Shown: positions 53,147-62,453 of the stretch, piece after piece
Layout of the letters: each line of letters starts with the position of its first letter
How positions within the stretch are numbered: position 1 is the stretch's first letter
Assembly (NCBI RefSeq): GCF_009746585.1
Contig: NZ_WRPO01000017.1
Span: 19,962-83,961 of the forward strand
Length of the DNA: 64,000 nt
Reading direction: 5' to 3'
Source of the DNA: Novosphingobium aquimarinum
Lineage (GTDB): Bacteria; Pseudomonadota; Alphaproteobacteria; Sphingomonadales; Sphingomonadaceae
Made by a program: the position numbers and the translations under genes
The notes under the pieces: model-generated
Seen by the model: only the letters and a program-made list of their open reading frames with translations
What the model was told of the DNA's origin: nothing
The model's database searches: none

Positions 53147-55381
53147 TCAATACGGGTTCGGGCGGTACTCGCGATCATCCCTGCCCCGACCTTGCTGCTG
53201 TGGCGGTGGCTGCGGCACGGATTGCCGCTCCGGCGGGCCACTGCCGCGCCGGACGGTCGGCAGCGGTGGCGGGTTCGCCCCCTGGCCCTGTCGCAGACCG
53301 GGATCGGGCTGGTCGCGGCCCAGCGCGCGATCGAGAAAATCGTCGCTGGCGGCCGGCGGCGGCGCATCGCCAGGGCCCGGGCCGGGGCCGACCGAGCCAT
53401 CGTCATAGCGGCCGAGCCCGTCGCGGGGGCCATAGCCGGGGCTGCGCTCGGGACCGATCATGTTGCCGTTCTCGTCAGCATAGAAATAATCGTCGGGACT
53501 GCCGTTCATGTATTCGTCGTCGGGCTCGAGCTGCCATTCGGGCAGCTTCAGCTCGGTGTCGAATTGTTCGACCGGGCGGGACTTGACCGCAAAGCGCATG
53601 AACTGCGCGAAAGCCGCCGCCGGCGCACGACCGCCCTGCAGCCCCGGCACCGCCTTGGCATCGTCGCGGCCCATCCACACGCCGGTGGTGATCCCGCTCG
53701 AGAAGCCGAGGAACCAGCCGTCCTTGTTGGACGAGGTCGTGCCAGTCTTGCCCGCGACCGGTCGCCCGATCTGCGCCGCGCGGCCCGTGCCGGTAGCAAC
53801 CGCCGATTGCAGCAAGTCGGTAATCCCGGCCGCGACGTATTGCGGCACCAGCACGTCGCCCCGGCGCGGATCGTGGCGATAGAGCACTTTGCCGTCGCTC
53901 GTCTCGACTTTGGTGATGCCATAAGGCTCGATCGCGCTGCCGCTGGCCGAGACCGCTGCAAAGGCCCGCGTCATATCGATCAGCCGCACTTCGGAGGTGC
54001 CGAGCACCATCGACGGCAGGGTGGTGATCGGCGTGGTGATGCCGAAGCGCCGCGCCATGCTGGCGACGGTGCCGAAGCCGACTTCGTTACCCAGGCTCGC
54101 CGCGACGGTGTTCTTGGAATAGGCAAAGGCGGTGCGCACATCGATCGGGCCGGCATAGTTGCGACCCGAATTGTGCGGGCTCCAGCCGTCGATCGTCACC
54201 GGCTCGTCGACCACGCGGTCGGACGGCGTGTAGCCCGCCTCGAGCGCGGCGAGATAGACGAACAGCTTCCAGGCAGAGCCGGGCTGGCGGACCGCATTTA
54301 CCGCGCGGTTGTAGTTCGACGTGACGTAATCCGTGCCGCCCACCAGCGCGAGCACCGCACCGTCGCGGTCCATCGCCACCAGTGCACCTTGCGCGCCCTT
54401 GGGCACCTTGGACTTGATCGCCTCGGTCGCCTCGGTCTGCATCTTCGGATCGAGCGTGGTCCACACCTCGATCGGCTCGTTGGTGGCGGGGATCAGGAGA
54501 TCGAGCTGCGGCAGCGCCCAGTCGGTGAAATAGCGCACCGAGTTCTGGCCGGCTTCCTTGGCGATGCGGACCGTATCGAGATCGATGTTTCGTTCGGAGG
54601 CGGCAATCTTGCCCTGTTCGGCCATGAGCCGCAGGACCACTTCGCCGCGATCCACCGCGGCATTGACGTCGGCGGTGGGGGCATAGCGCGAAGGCGCCTT
54701 GACCAGGCCCGCGATGATCGCGGCCTCGGGCAGCGAGAGTTCGGACGCCGGGTGGCCGAAGAATTTCCGGCTCGCCGCATCGATCCCGTAAGCGCCACCG
54801 CCGAAGTAGACCTTGTTGAGATAGAGCTCGAGGATCTGTTCCTTCGAGAACTTGCGCTCCAGCGCCAGCGCCAGCACGCCCTCGCGCACTTTGCGCGTAT
54901 AGCTGCGGCTGTTGTTCAGAAAGATATTGCGTGCGAGCTGCTGGGTGATCGTGGAAGTCGCGGAAATGCGGTTATCGCCGGTCGCGGCGGTATAGATCGC
55001 GCGTAGCAGCCCGAGCGGATCGACGCCGATGTGCGAATAGAAGCGCCGGTCCTCCACCGAGACCATCGCATCCTTCATGACCTGCGGCATACTCTCGTGC
55101 GTGATCCAGCGGCCGTAGCTCGGCCCCAGCGTCACCAGTTCGGAGCCGTCGCGCGCGCGTACGACGATCATCTGTCCGTTCTGGCTGGTCTTGAGCGTCT
55201 GGAAGCCGGGCAACTCGCGCGCGGTCATCAAGACCGCGGTGACGAGAAAGATCAGGCCGAGAATTGCCAGCCCGCCGCCCCACAGGAACACGGCACGCAA
55301 GGCGCGGCGCCAGAAGGGTTTCTCCGGCGGTCGCGACGAACTCGACGAGGACCGCCGGCGCTTGCCTGAATCCGATGGCAT
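53147..55381 (-). CDS. Penicillin-binding protein 1A (bifunctional transglycosylase/transpeptidase)
   Basis: A 744-residue class A PBP that polymerises and crosslinks peptidoglycan. Residues 1-20 are basic, followed by one membrane span (about 28-52). The GT51 domain has the catalytic Glu in VSVEDRRFYSHIGVDP and RKVREGVLALALERKFSKEQILELYLN. The transpeptidase active site is Ser in RQPGSAWKLFVYL (SxxK), with SKN (AFAYSKNTVAA) and KTGTTSSNKDGWFLGFS (KTG). The C-terminal 130 residues are Asp/Pro/Gly-rich and disordered, with no family match. The start is ATG 55381. Confidence 0.93.
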   Translation of the reverse strand: MPSDSGKRRRSSSSSSRPPEKPFWRRALRAVFLWGGGLAILGLIFLVTAVLMTARELPGFQTLKTSQNGQMIVVRARDGSELVTLGPSYGRWITHESMPQVMKDAMVSVEDRRFYSHIGVDPLGLLRAIYTAATGDNRISATSTITQQLARNIFLNNSRSYTRKVREGVLALALERKFSKEQILELYLNKVYFGGGAYGIDAASRKFFGHPASELSLPEAAIIAGLVKAPSRYAPTADVNAAVDRGEVVLRLMAEQGKIAASERNIDLDTVRIAKEAGQNSVRYFTDWALPQLDLLIPATNEPIEVWTTLDPKMQTEATEAIKSKVPKGAQGALVAMDRDGAVLALVGGTDYVTSNYNRAVNAVRQPGSAWKLFVYLAALEAGYTPSDRVVDEPVTIDGWSPHNSGRNYAGPIDVRTAFAYSKNTVAASLGNEVGFGTVASMARRFGITTPITTLPSMVLGTSEVRLIDMTRAFAAVSASGSAIEPYGITKVETSDGKVLYRHDPRRGDVLVPQYVAAGITDLLQSAVATGTGRAAQIGRPVAGKTGTTSSNKDGWFLGFSSGITTGVWMGRDDAKAVPGLQGGRAPAAAFAQFMRFAVKSRPVEQFDTELKLPEWQLEPDDEYMNGSPDDYFYADENGNMIGPERSPGYGPRDGLGRYDDGSVGPGPGPGDAPPPAASDDFLDRALGRDQPDPGLRQGQGANPPPLPTVRRGSGPPERQSVPQPPPQQQGRGRDDREYRPNPY

Positions 55382-55503
55382 TCTTAGGCTCGAACCCCTG
55401 TCGCGGACCCTGCGTCCGATCGCTGATTACTCTTTGACCACGGCAAATGTAACCTGCGGTTAACAGGGCCCCGACGGAAGCTGTGGATGGGTCGGCGCGG
55501 CGC

Positions 55504-55905
55504 TCAATCGTCCTTGGGTTCGAACTCCAGCGCCGCCGAGTTGATGCAATAGCGCAGGCCTTCGGGTCCCGGTCCATCGGGGAAGACATGGCCGAGGTGG
55601 CCTTCGCACGTGGCGCAGCGCACTTCGGTGCGGACCATGCCGTGCGACACGTCGCGGTGCTCGTCGACGGCCTCCTCGTCCACCGGCGCGGTGTAGCTCG
55701 GCCAGCCCGAACCCGAATTGAACTTGGTATCGGACGAGAACACGGGCGTGCCGCATCCGGCGCACAAGTACATGCCGGGCTGCTTGTTACTTTCGTACTT
55801 GCCGGTGAACGCGCGCTCGGTCCCGGCTTCCCGCAGCACGTGGTACTGCTCGGGGCTCAGGGTCTCGCGCCATTCGGCTTCGGTCTTCTCGATCTTGTCG
55901 GTCAT
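55504..55905 (-). CDS. msrB: Peptide-methionine (R)-S-oxide reductase MsrB
   Basis: A 133-residue enzyme that repairs methionine-R-sulfoxide in proteins. It has the two zinc CxxC pairs ([25 protein letters not shown]) and catalytic Cys in [11 protein letters not shown], with conserved [12 protein letters not shown] and HGMVRTEV. The length is standard. ATG 55905 is preceded by AAGGAG. It lies on the same strand as the SPFH/NfeD genes and PBP1A. Confidence 0.95.
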   Translation of the reverse strand: MTDKIEKTEAEWRETLSPEQYHVLREAGTERAFTGKYESNKQPGMYLCAGCGTPVFSSDTKFNSGSGWPSYTAPVDEEAVDEHRDVSHGMVRTEVRCATCEGHLGHVFPDGPGPEGLRYCINSAALEFEPKDD

Positions 55906-56003
55906 TCGCGGCTTCTCCTTGAACAGGAATATGGCCCCAGAACGGCCAAATTCCAGAGCTCCGCACGGGCAGAAGCGTTTGCAATACCGGATCGGCGGCA
56001 GCC

Positions 56004-56453
56004 TCAGACGGGCTCCACCACCAGCACCGTGCCGTCGTGGCCGACAACTTTGAGGCGCGTGCCCGGAACCGCATCGGGGCCGCGCGCGAGCCATTCGCTG
56101 TCACCCAGACGAACTCGGCCCGAGCCACCTGCGATCGCTTGCGTCACCACCACGGTTTCACCGACGAGGCGATCGCCGCGCATGTTCATCATCGGGTCGG
56201 CCGCCACGATGGGATTGTCGCGCAAATAGCGCCGCCCCACGAAAACCGCGGCGATCGAGAGCAGCGCGAAGAGCACGACCTGAAGCGGAACGCCGATCGG
56301 CACCACCCACGAAAACAGCCCGACGATGACCGCTGCGCCCGCCATCCAGATCAGGAACACGCCGGGGATCGCCATCTCGCCCACTGCCAGCACCAGCCCG
56401 ATCGCGAGCCAGGCGTAGTGCGGTTCCAGGTCGAACAGCGTGTCCACGCTCAC
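56004..56453 (-). CDS. NfeD-family membrane protein
   Basis: A 149-residue protein with three hydrophobic helices (about 14-34, 39-52, 58-76) and a C-terminal OB-fold-like domain (about 88-145; [30 protein letters not shown]). NfeD proteins work with SPFH/stomatin partners at the membrane; the molecular role is not well defined. The GTG start overlaps the SPFH gene's stop by four bases (GTGA), the usual co-translated arrangement. Confidence 0.88.
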   Translation of the reverse strand: MSVDTLFDLEPHYAWLAIGLVLAVGEMAIPGVFLIWMAGAAVIVGLFSWVVPIGVPLQVVLFALLSIAAVFVGRRYLRDNPIVAADPMMNMRGDRLVGETVVVTQAIAGGSGRVRLGDSEWLARGPDAVPGTRLKVVGHDGTVLVVEPV

Positions 56454-57460
56454 GTGCTGCCCGATGGCAAGTTGGACGGCGGCACCGACGCTTGCGGCTG
56501 GACCGGGCGGCGCGGCGCCGGCTGCGGCGGACGCGGCGGGGCGGGCGAACTGCCGTCGGGTCCAATCGCTTCCTTCACCAGTTCGCCGATCCCGCCCAGC
56601 GTGCCGATCAGCTGCGTCGCCTCGACCGGGAACAGGATCGTCTTGGCATTGGGCGAGGTCGCGAACTTGCCCACCGCTTCGGTGTATTTCTGCGCGACGA
56701 AGTAGTTGATCGCCTGCACACCCGATTGCGCGATCGCGTCGGAGACCAACGTGGTCGCCTTGGCTTCCGCCTCGGCTTCGCGTTCGCGCGCTTCGGCATC
56801 GCGGTACGCCGCCTCGCGGCGACCTTCGGCGGACAGGATCTGCGCCTGCTTTTCGCCCTCGGCGCGCAGGATTTCGGAGGCCCGGCGCCCTTCGGCCTCG
56901 AGAATCTCGGCGCGCTTTTCGCGCTCGGCCTTCATCTGCCGCGCCATCGCGTTCGAGATATCGAGCGGCGGGCGAATGTCCTTGATCTCGATCCGAGTGA
57001 TCTTCACGCCCCAGGGCGAGGTTGCGTGATCGATCACCGAGAGCAGGCGGGCGTTGATCTCGTCCCGCTTCGACAGGGTTTCGTCGAGGTCCATCGAGCC
57101 CATCACCGTGCGCAAGTTGGTGGTGGTGAGCGCCATGATCGCGCCGTAGAGATTGGCGACTTCGTAGGCCGCCTTGCCCGCATCGAGCACCTGGAAGAAC
57201 ACCACCGCGTCGACGCCGACCATGGCGTTGTCCTTGGTGATGATCTCCTGGCCCGGAATGTCGAGCACTTGCTCCATCATGTTGACCTTCTGGCCAACGC
57301 GATCGACGAAGGGGATGATGAGGTGCAGCCCCGGATTAGCCGCAAGCGTAAACTTGCCGAGCCGCTCGATCGTGTAGACGTAGCCCTGCCGGACGACGCG
57401 CACGCCCATCATCAGGAACACGACCACGACCACGATCAACGCGATCAGAAAACCACCCAT
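56450..57460 (-). CDS. SPFH/stomatin-family protein (QmcA-like)
   Basis: A 336-residue protein with one N-terminal membrane helix (about 4-20) and a stomatin/prohibitin domain ([37 protein letters not shown]). A long coiled-coil follows (about 175-240; [30 protein letters not shown]), ending in a Pro-rich tail. Such proteins build large membrane assemblies and cooperate with NfeD, here the downstream overlapping gene. ATG 57460 has GAGGAGA just upstream. Confidence 0.9.
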   Translation of the reverse strand: MGGFLIALIVVVVVFLMMGVRVVRQGYVYTIERLGKFTLAANPGLHLIIPFVDRVGQKVNMMEQVLDIPGQEIITKDNAMVGVDAVVFFQVLDAGKAAYEVANLYGAIMALTTTNLRTVMGSMDLDETLSKRDEINARLLSVIDHATSPWGVKITRIEIKDIRPPLDISNAMARQMKAEREKRAEILEAEGRRASEILRAEGEKQAQILSAEGRREAAYRDAEAREREAEAEAKATTLVSDAIAQSGVQAINYFVAQKYTEAVGKFATSPNAKTILFPVEATQLIGTLGGIGELVKEAIGPDGSSPAPPRPPQPAPRRPVQPQASVPPSNLPSGST

Positions 57461-57557
57461 GGCCGTCTCTCCTCAAGCTCAGGGCAAACCCTAGCGGCAC
57501 GGGGGGTGGGGGCAAGCGAATCCGGACAAACACGGCCTGCCCCACCCGCCGCTACGG

Positions 57558-58433
57558 TCACAGCCCGGAGAACAGTGCCAGCATGCGATCCCAGGCGCGA
57601 TCGGCCGCGTTGGGATCGTAGGACGGGGAATCGGGCACGCACCAGCCGTGGTCGGCATCGTAGACTTCGATCTCGGCTTTTACGCCGGCGGCATCGGCGG
57701 CCTTGCGCAGCGCCTCCTTGTCGCCGGGGCTCTGGGCATCGTCGTTGCGCGCGATGGCGAAGAGATAAGCCGCCTGAGTCTGCGCCAGCAGCTTGTGCGG
57801 GCTGTCGGGCTCGTCGGTGACGAGACCGCCGCCATGGAGCGAAGCGGCCGCTTTCACCCGACTGGGCACCGCCGCTGCGGTCCTGACGGTGAACGGCCCG
57901 CCCATGCAGTAGCCGTTCGATCCGATCCCGCGGGCCTTGTCGACGGCCTTCTCGCCATCGAGGAACGCGACATAGGCCTTGGCATCGCGTGTCACGGCTT
58001 GCGGCGTCAGAGCCTCGCGCATCGGCTTGATCTTGGCTTGTCCTTCGGGCGTGCGCCAGTCGGAGAAACTGTCCAGCGGCGGCGGGCCGCCGCGATAGTA
58101 CTGATTGACGCACAGCACCGCGTAGCCGGCCGCGGCGAGGCGACGTGCCATGATCTTCTTCGCTTCGCGCAGCCCGGCGATGTCGGGCCACATGACGATG
58201 CCCGGATGCGCGCCGTCGACCGGATGGACGAAGAACCCGTCGGCGATCCCGTCGGCGGTGGTGATCTGCACCATGGCCTCGGAAATGTCGTTTCCGCCCG
58301 CGGTCATACCTCCGGACGTCGCGGCGCACCCGGCCATCGCGACACTGGCGCCCAGCGCGGCAAAATCGCGGCGGGACAGACCGCGGCGCGCCAACGCCTC
58401 GTCCTCGGCTTTGCGGGTAAAATCATCGCACAT
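57558..58433 (-). CDS. Dienelactone hydrolase-family protein with Tat-like signal
   Basis: A 291-residue alpha/beta hydrolase. LSRRDFAALGASVAMAGCAATS (about 19-40) reads as a twin-arginine signal and has a Cys in a lipobox-like place, so it may be exported or lipidated. The catalytic Cys is in GSNGYCMGGPFTV (about 170), with Asp/His near the C-terminus (YDADHGWCVP). Dienelactone hydrolases open lactones in aromatic degradation; many relatives have other substrates. ATG 58433 has GGAGG upstream; the frame is open to 58613 without conserved residues. Confidence 0.82.
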   Translation of the reverse strand: MCDDFTRKAEDEALARRGLSRRDFAALGASVAMAGCAATSGGMTAGGNDISEAMVQITTADGIADGFFVHPVDGAHPGIVMWPDIAGLREAKKIMARRLAAAGYAVLCVNQYYRGGPPPLDSFSDWRTPEGQAKIKPMREALTPQAVTRDAKAYVAFLDGEKAVDKARGIGSNGYCMGGPFTVRTAAAVPSRVKAAASLHGGGLVTDEPDSPHKLLAQTQAAYLFAIARNDDAQSPGDKEALRKAADAAGVKAEIEVYDADHGWCVPDSPSYDPNAADRAWDRMLALFSGL

Positions 58434-58525
58434 CGTCGGCCTCCGGGCTTTGTCTTGGAACGCATGCAGGCTAGCGAAGCGATGGCCGCGCGACCAGCCG
58501 TCGCTTCGGGCATGGGAGAAAGGCC

Positions 58526-58981
58526 GTGGAAGACCCCTCGCACATCGCCTGCTGGCAGCGCCTCGATGCGCGCACCACGACCTCGGGCAAGCTGGTCGCG
58601 GACGATATCGCATCGCTGGATGCTCTCGGCGTGCGGCACGTCATCAACCTGGCGCTCGACAGTTCGCCCCACGCGCTGGTGGACGAGGCGAAGCTGCTGG
58701 CGGCGCGCGATATCGATTACACCCACATCCCCGTGCCGTTCGAGGCGCCGGAGGATGCGCACTATGCGGCCTTTCGCAAGGCGTACGAGGACACCTCGGA
58801 GCCGGTTCACGTCCACTGCATCATGAACTGGCGCGTCTCCGCCTTCTTCTACCGCTACCACCGGGACGTGGTGGGCATGCCCGAGGCGGAGGCCCGCGCA
58901 CTGATGGAGCGGCAATGGGCGCCTGATCAGGACGAGCGGTACGCGTCCGTCTGGGGTGCCTTCATTGCGAGGGGTGCGTGA
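58526..58981 (+). CDS. Atypical protein tyrosine phosphatase-like protein
   Basis: A 151-residue protein of dual-specificity phosphatase fold. The P-loop is VHVHCIMNWRVSAFFYR (about 91-108): Cys and Arg are four residues apart (C-x4-R) instead of the usual C-x5-R, with an aromatic in the loop. GVRHVINLALDSSPHAL and DYTHIPVPFEAPEDAHY precede it as in the family. Relatives with HCxxNxR occur in proteobacteria; their activity is not well known. GTG 58526 has GGGAGAAAGG upstream. Divergent from the dienelactone hydrolase gene. Confidence 0.7.
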   Translation: MEDPSHIACWQRLDARTTTSGKLVADDIASLDALGVRHVINLALDSSPHALVDEAKLLAARDIDYTHIPVPFEAPEDAHYAAFRKAYEDTSEPVHVHCIMNWRVSAFFYRYHRDVVGMPEAEARALMERQWAPDQDERYASVWGAFIARGA

Positions 58982-59066
58982 CACGGCTTGCTGCTACTGC
59001 TTCATCCTAATTGAAATGCCCGGGCGTCGCGAATGGCATCGCTGAGAGCGATGGGCCCCACATCTC

Positions 59067-59157
59067 GTCATGCTGAACTTGTTTCAGCATCCATGGTGCC
59101 GCCCCGTGGGACCTCGGCTGTGAGGCGAAATGGATGCTGAAACGAGTTCAGCATGAC
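59067..59157. repeat. Dispersed palindromic repeat, copy 3
   Basis: Left arm at 59067-59094 (GTCATGCTGAACTTG...) and right arm at 59130-59157 (...GTTCAGCATGAC). Both arms also form a hairpin each. It is the closest of the three to a perfect inverted repeat and lies between two converging genes. Confidence 0.85.
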
Positions 59158-59205
59158 GGGGAGGGTAAGTTTCGAAGCAACCTCGAGGGGTAAATATCCC
59201 TGCCT

Positions 59206-59604
59206 CTAATCGGCGAAATTGAGCTCGAGGTTCACTGCGTTGGGATCGGTGAGAAAGATCTGGCGCAGTCCCAGGTGCGACAAGTCGTTCACGCGATATT
59301 CGATTTCGAGACCCTCGAGCCGCTGCACCATGTCCTCGAAGCCCGCGCACTTGAACGCGACGTGGTGCACCGCGTTGGTGAGCGCACCGGGCTCGTAGCC
59401 GGCGTAGTGATCCGTCTCCGGGTCCTTCCAGACGAGGTGAACGAGCGCATTGCCCGCCGCGTCGCGCATCCATGCGCCTTGAAAGCCTGCCTTGATCGCC
59501 GGGTTCTCGGCGCGCGCGAGGCCCATGACGTCCGCGTAGAAGCGCGCGGTCGCATCGAGATCGCGCGTGAGGATGTTGACGTGATCTATGCCGCTGACCT
59601 GCAT
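59206..59604 (-). CDS. VOC (glyoxalase/bleomycin resistance) family protein
   Basis: A 132-residue vicinal-oxygen-chelate protein made of two beta-alpha-beta-beta-beta units: IDHVNILTRDLDATARFYADVMG (His near the start) and TNAVHHVAFKCAGFEDMVQRLE (second metal His). A Glu in the last strand (NAVNLELNF) completes a metal site. Members include glyoxalases, dioxygenases and antibiotic-binding proteins; the substrate here is unknown. The start is ATG 59604. Confidence 0.88.
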   Translation of the reverse strand: MQVSGIDHVNILTRDLDATARFYADVMGLARAENPAIKAGFQGAWMRDAAGNALVHLVWKDPETDHYAGYEPGALTNAVHHVAFKCAGFEDMVQRLEGLEIEYRVNDLSHLGLRQIFLTDPNAVNLELNFAD

Positions 59605-59626
59605 CGCTTCGTCCCTTCTGCGGGTC

Positions 59627-60481
59627 TTAGCTGCGGAACACGACTGTCCGCGTACCGTTCAGCAGGACCCTGTCTTCCAAGTGCATGCGCACCGCTTCGG
59701 CGAGCACGCGCCGCTCGATGTCTCGTCCCTTGCGGACGAGCTCCTCGGGAGAATCGGCGTGCGTGATCGGTTCGACATCCTGATGGATGATCGGCCCTTC
59801 GTCGAGGTCCCCCGTCACGTAGTGCGCGGTGGCGCCGATCATCTTCACGCCGCGCGCGTGCGCTTGGTGATAGGGCTTGGCGCCCTTGAAGCCGGGCAGG
59901 AACGAGTGGTGGATGTTGATGCAGCGCCCCGAAAGGAACGCGGCCATCTCGTCCGAAAGGATCTGCATGTAGCGCGCGAGCACGATCAATTCCGCTTCGC
60001 CCTGTTCGACCAGCGCACGCACCGCCGCCTCCTGTGCGGCCTTGGTATCTTTCGTGACCGGAAGATGGTGAAACGGAATGTCGCCCAGCGACAAGTCGCC
60101 CAGCGCCTCGCGCGGGTGGTTCGAGACCACGCCGATCACGTCCATCGCCAGTTCGCCGATGTGCAGGCGATAGAGCAGGTCCGCCAGGCAATGGTCGAAC
60201 TTGCTGACCATCAGCAACACCCGGCGCGGCCGATCGCGGCGGCGCAGGGTCCAGTCCATCGCATAGTTGTGCGCGATCGTTTCGAACCCGGCGCGCACCG
60301 CGTCGCGGTCGGCGAGACCGGGATCGAATTCGACGCGCATGAAGAACTGGTCTTCGGCAAGGTCGTTGAACTGCTGCGCCTCGATGATGTTGCCGCCAGC
60401 CTCGAACAGGAAGCCCGTGACGCGTGCGACGATGCCGGGGCGGTCACGGCAGGACAAGGCGAGGATCAGCGGATCGGCCAT
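59627..60481 (-). CDS. purU: Formyltetrahydrofolate deformylase
   Basis: A 284-residue enzyme that hydrolyses 10-formyltetrahydrofolate to formate and tetrahydrofolate, supplying formate and balancing one-carbon pools. The N-terminal ACT domain (about 5-80; [25 protein letters not shown]) precedes a formyltransferase domain. [51 protein letters not shown] holds the catalytic His and Asp. ATG 60481 has AAGGAGG upstream. Next to the nitronate monooxygenase gene on the same strand. Confidence 0.94.
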   Translation of the reverse strand: MADPLILALSCRDRPGIVARVTGFLFEAGGNIIEAQQFNDLAEDQFFMRVEFDPGLADRDAVRAGFETIAHNYAMDWTLRRRDRPRRVLLMVSKFDHCLADLLYRLHIGELAMDVIGVVSNHPREALGDLSLGDIPFHHLPVTKDTKAAQEAAVRALVEQGEAELIVLARYMQILSDEMAAFLSGRCINIHHSFLPGFKGAKPYHQAHARGVKMIGATAHYVTGDLDEGPIIHQDVEPITHADSPEELVRKGRDIERRVLAEAVRMHLEDRVLLNGTRTVVFRS

Positions 60482-60491
60482 GGTGCCTCCT

Positions 60492-61511
60492 TCAGGCCGC
60501 GACGCGCGTGGAAAGCGCGGCCTCGCACTCGGCCATGAGCTTGGCGATGATCTCGGCGGCGGGCTCTTCCTGCGTCACCATGCCCACGGACTGGCCCGCC
60601 ATCAGCGAGCCGTTCTCGATATCGCCGTCCACCACCGCGCGGCGCAGCGCGCCGGCCCAGTAGTGCTCGATCTGGAGCTGCGCCTCGGTCATCGCCAAGG
60701 CCGCTTCGTCGACCTGGCGCGCGACTTCGATCTGCTTGGCCGAGAACGCCTCTGTGCCCTTGTTGCGCAGCGCGCGCACCGGAATCACCGGCAGGCGCGG
60801 ATCGACTTGCACCGAGGCGATCGCATCGCGGGCCGAGGCGCGGAAGAACGCCTTCTTGAAATCGGGATGCGCGATCGATTCGCTGGCGCAGGCGAAGCGC
60901 GTGCCGAGCTGGACGCCCGCCGCGCCCATTTCGAGATAGCCTGCGATCGCTTCGCCGCGGCCGATTCCACCGGCTACGAAAACCAGATTGTCCGCCGCCA
61001 GCGTGGGCAGAATTTCCTGTGCCAGCACCGAGGTCGAAACCGGGCCGATGTGGCCGCCCGCTTCCATCCCCTCGATCACCAGCGCGTCCGCACCCGAGCG
61101 CAGCAGCTTCTTGCCCAGCGCCAGCGTCGGTGCAAAGCAGATCACTTTGGCGCCGCCCTGCTTGATCGCCTCGACGCTGCCCTTGGGCGGGATGCCGCCG
61201 GCCAGCACGACGTGCGTGACATCGTGCTTGGCGCAGACCTCGATCAGATCGAACAGCTGCGGGTGCATGGTGATGAGATTGACGCCGAACGCGCGGCTCG
61301 TCAGCGCCTGAGTGGCGGCGATTTCCGCGTCGAGCAGCTCGGGCGTCATTGCGCCGCAGGCGATCACGCCGAAGCCGCCGGCGTTGCTGATCGCGGAGAC
61401 CAGTTTGCGTTCCGAAACCCAAGACATCGCCCCGCACAGGATCGCGTAATCGCTTCCCAGGAACTCGGCGCCACGCGCCATCAGGGCGGAACTCTTGTTG
61501 AACGCGCTCAT
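60492..61511 (-). CDS. Nitronate monooxygenase-family FMN oxidoreductase
   Basis: A 339-residue TIM-barrel flavoprotein. PICGAM-like [53 protein letters not shown], and [36 protein letters not shown] are the conserved FMN-binding and catalytic blocks of nitronate monooxygenases and FabK-like enzymes. It may detoxify nitronates or reduce enoyl-ACP; position gives no clue. The start is ATG 61511. purU lies 10 bp downstream, so the two probably form an operon. Confidence 0.88.
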   Translation of the reverse strand: MSAFNKSSALMARGAEFLGSDYAILCGAMSWVSERKLVSAISNAGGFGVIACGAMTPELLDAEIAATQALTSRAFGVNLITMHPQLFDLIEVCAKHDVTHVVLAGGIPPKGSVEAIKQGGAKVICFAPTLALGKKLLRSGADALVIEGMEAGGHIGPVSTSVLAQEILPTLAADNLVFVAGGIGRGEAIAGYLEMGAAGVQLGTRFACASESIAHPDFKKAFFRASARDAIASVQVDPRLPVIPVRALRNKGTEAFSAKQIEVARQVDEAALAMTEAQLQIEHYWAGALRRAVVDGDIENGSLMAGQSVGMVTQEEPAAEIIAKLMAECEAALSTRVAA

Positions 61512-61599
61512 CCATGCTCCATTCGGGACTGTATTGCGGGCATGCGCCTTTATAGAGCGCAGCCGCGCCGGGCAAGCCGCGCCGGTGGTCGAGCGCTGG

Positions 61600-62151
61600 A
61601 TGGAGGCAGCCATCGCGGAAACAGTCAGGAGACGAAGTCGGCGACGCCATCGCAACCGTCAGCAGCGGTCCCTGCGGCATGCCCTCCTGCACGCCATGGT
61701 GCACGATCGCCAGGCCCACCGGGTCCTGTGGGGTCTGCTGGCCGTAGGATTCGCGGTCGCCTGCGCGCTCGGGTACGTACAGACGTACCCGCTTGCGGTA
61801 AGGACGCCGCCCGTCATCGGCGGCAAGGCCGTGCCCGCGCTGATGATCGCGCGGCGGCAATACGTCACGGATCAGCTCTATGCCCTCGAAAGGAGAGCGT
61901 TGCGGGCCGCCGATCGCCTGGAAGGCGCGCATCCAGCGAGTCATGTCCCGCCGCGCACCTTTCACGAGCTGCGACGCCTCCATCTGCAATTCGGCGCCGC
62001 TGCGGACAGGCTGGATGAGGCCGGACGCAAGCGCCTCTGGAAGGCCCTGTCGCGAGCCCGCAAGGCCGCGCTGAACGACGACCCGGCGGCAACGCGCGAA
62101 GCCTTGCGCAAGTTCGAGGTCAAGCTGGCCGTCGCGCGCTACATGCAATAA
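61600..62151 (+). CDS. Hypothetical single-span membrane protein
   Basis: About 183 residues from ATG 61600. The N-terminus is very basic (VRRRSRRRHRNRQQRSLR), followed by one membrane helix (VLWGLLAVGFAVACALGYV, about 44-62) and a basic helical tail (about 75-183). The family is not recognised. The start is uncertain; ATG 61696 also works. The opposite strand has long open frames too, but this frame has a sensible membrane segment and runs up to a hairpin after the stop. It is divergent from the nitronate monooxygenase gene, 88 bp away. Confidence 0.55.
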   Translation: MEAAIAETVRRRSRRRHRNRQQRSLRHALLHAMVHDRQAHRVLWGLLAVGFAVACALGYVQTYPLAVRTPPVIGGKAVPALMIARRQYVTDQLYALERRALRAADRLEGAHPASHVPPRTFHELRRLHLQFGAAADRLDEAGRKRLWKALSRARKAALNDDPAATREALRKFEVKLAVARYMQ

Positions 62152-62453
62152 ATGATCGTCAGAAACGATCATAATCTTCGTTTCAATCGCTTTCACAATT
62201 TTATGTGCAGCGCCTATCTCGTCAACACACAGCAAGGACCGGGTCTCCCCCACCGCCCTGTCCCAGAGGTGAAATGCCGGGGCGGCCGAGCATGGCTCGA
62301 CTCTCCCTCTCGCTCCCGGACGACTTGGGCCCCGCGCAGTTCGTACTTTGCCGCGCGGGGCCCCTTCCGGTGTCCCGGACCGCTTCCGCTCCACCCTGCC
62401 GGAACACATCACCGCGATCCGCATTTCCAATGTGGGGCGACGAAGGAACGGGC
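62152..62453. other. Intergenic region with a short hairpin
   Basis: About 300 bp. Directly after the upstream stop lies a 7-bp perfect hairpin, TGATCGT-CAGAA-ACGATCA (62153-62171), followed by an AT-rich stretch. The rest shows no gene and should contain the promoter of the DUF2252 gene. Confidence 0.5.
62153..62171 (+). terminator. Small hairpin after hypothetical gene, possible terminator
   Basis: TGATCGT (62153-62159), CAGAA loop, ACGATCA (62165-62171), then TAATCTTCG. The stem is short and AT-rich, so the terminator call is weak. Confidence 0.35.
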
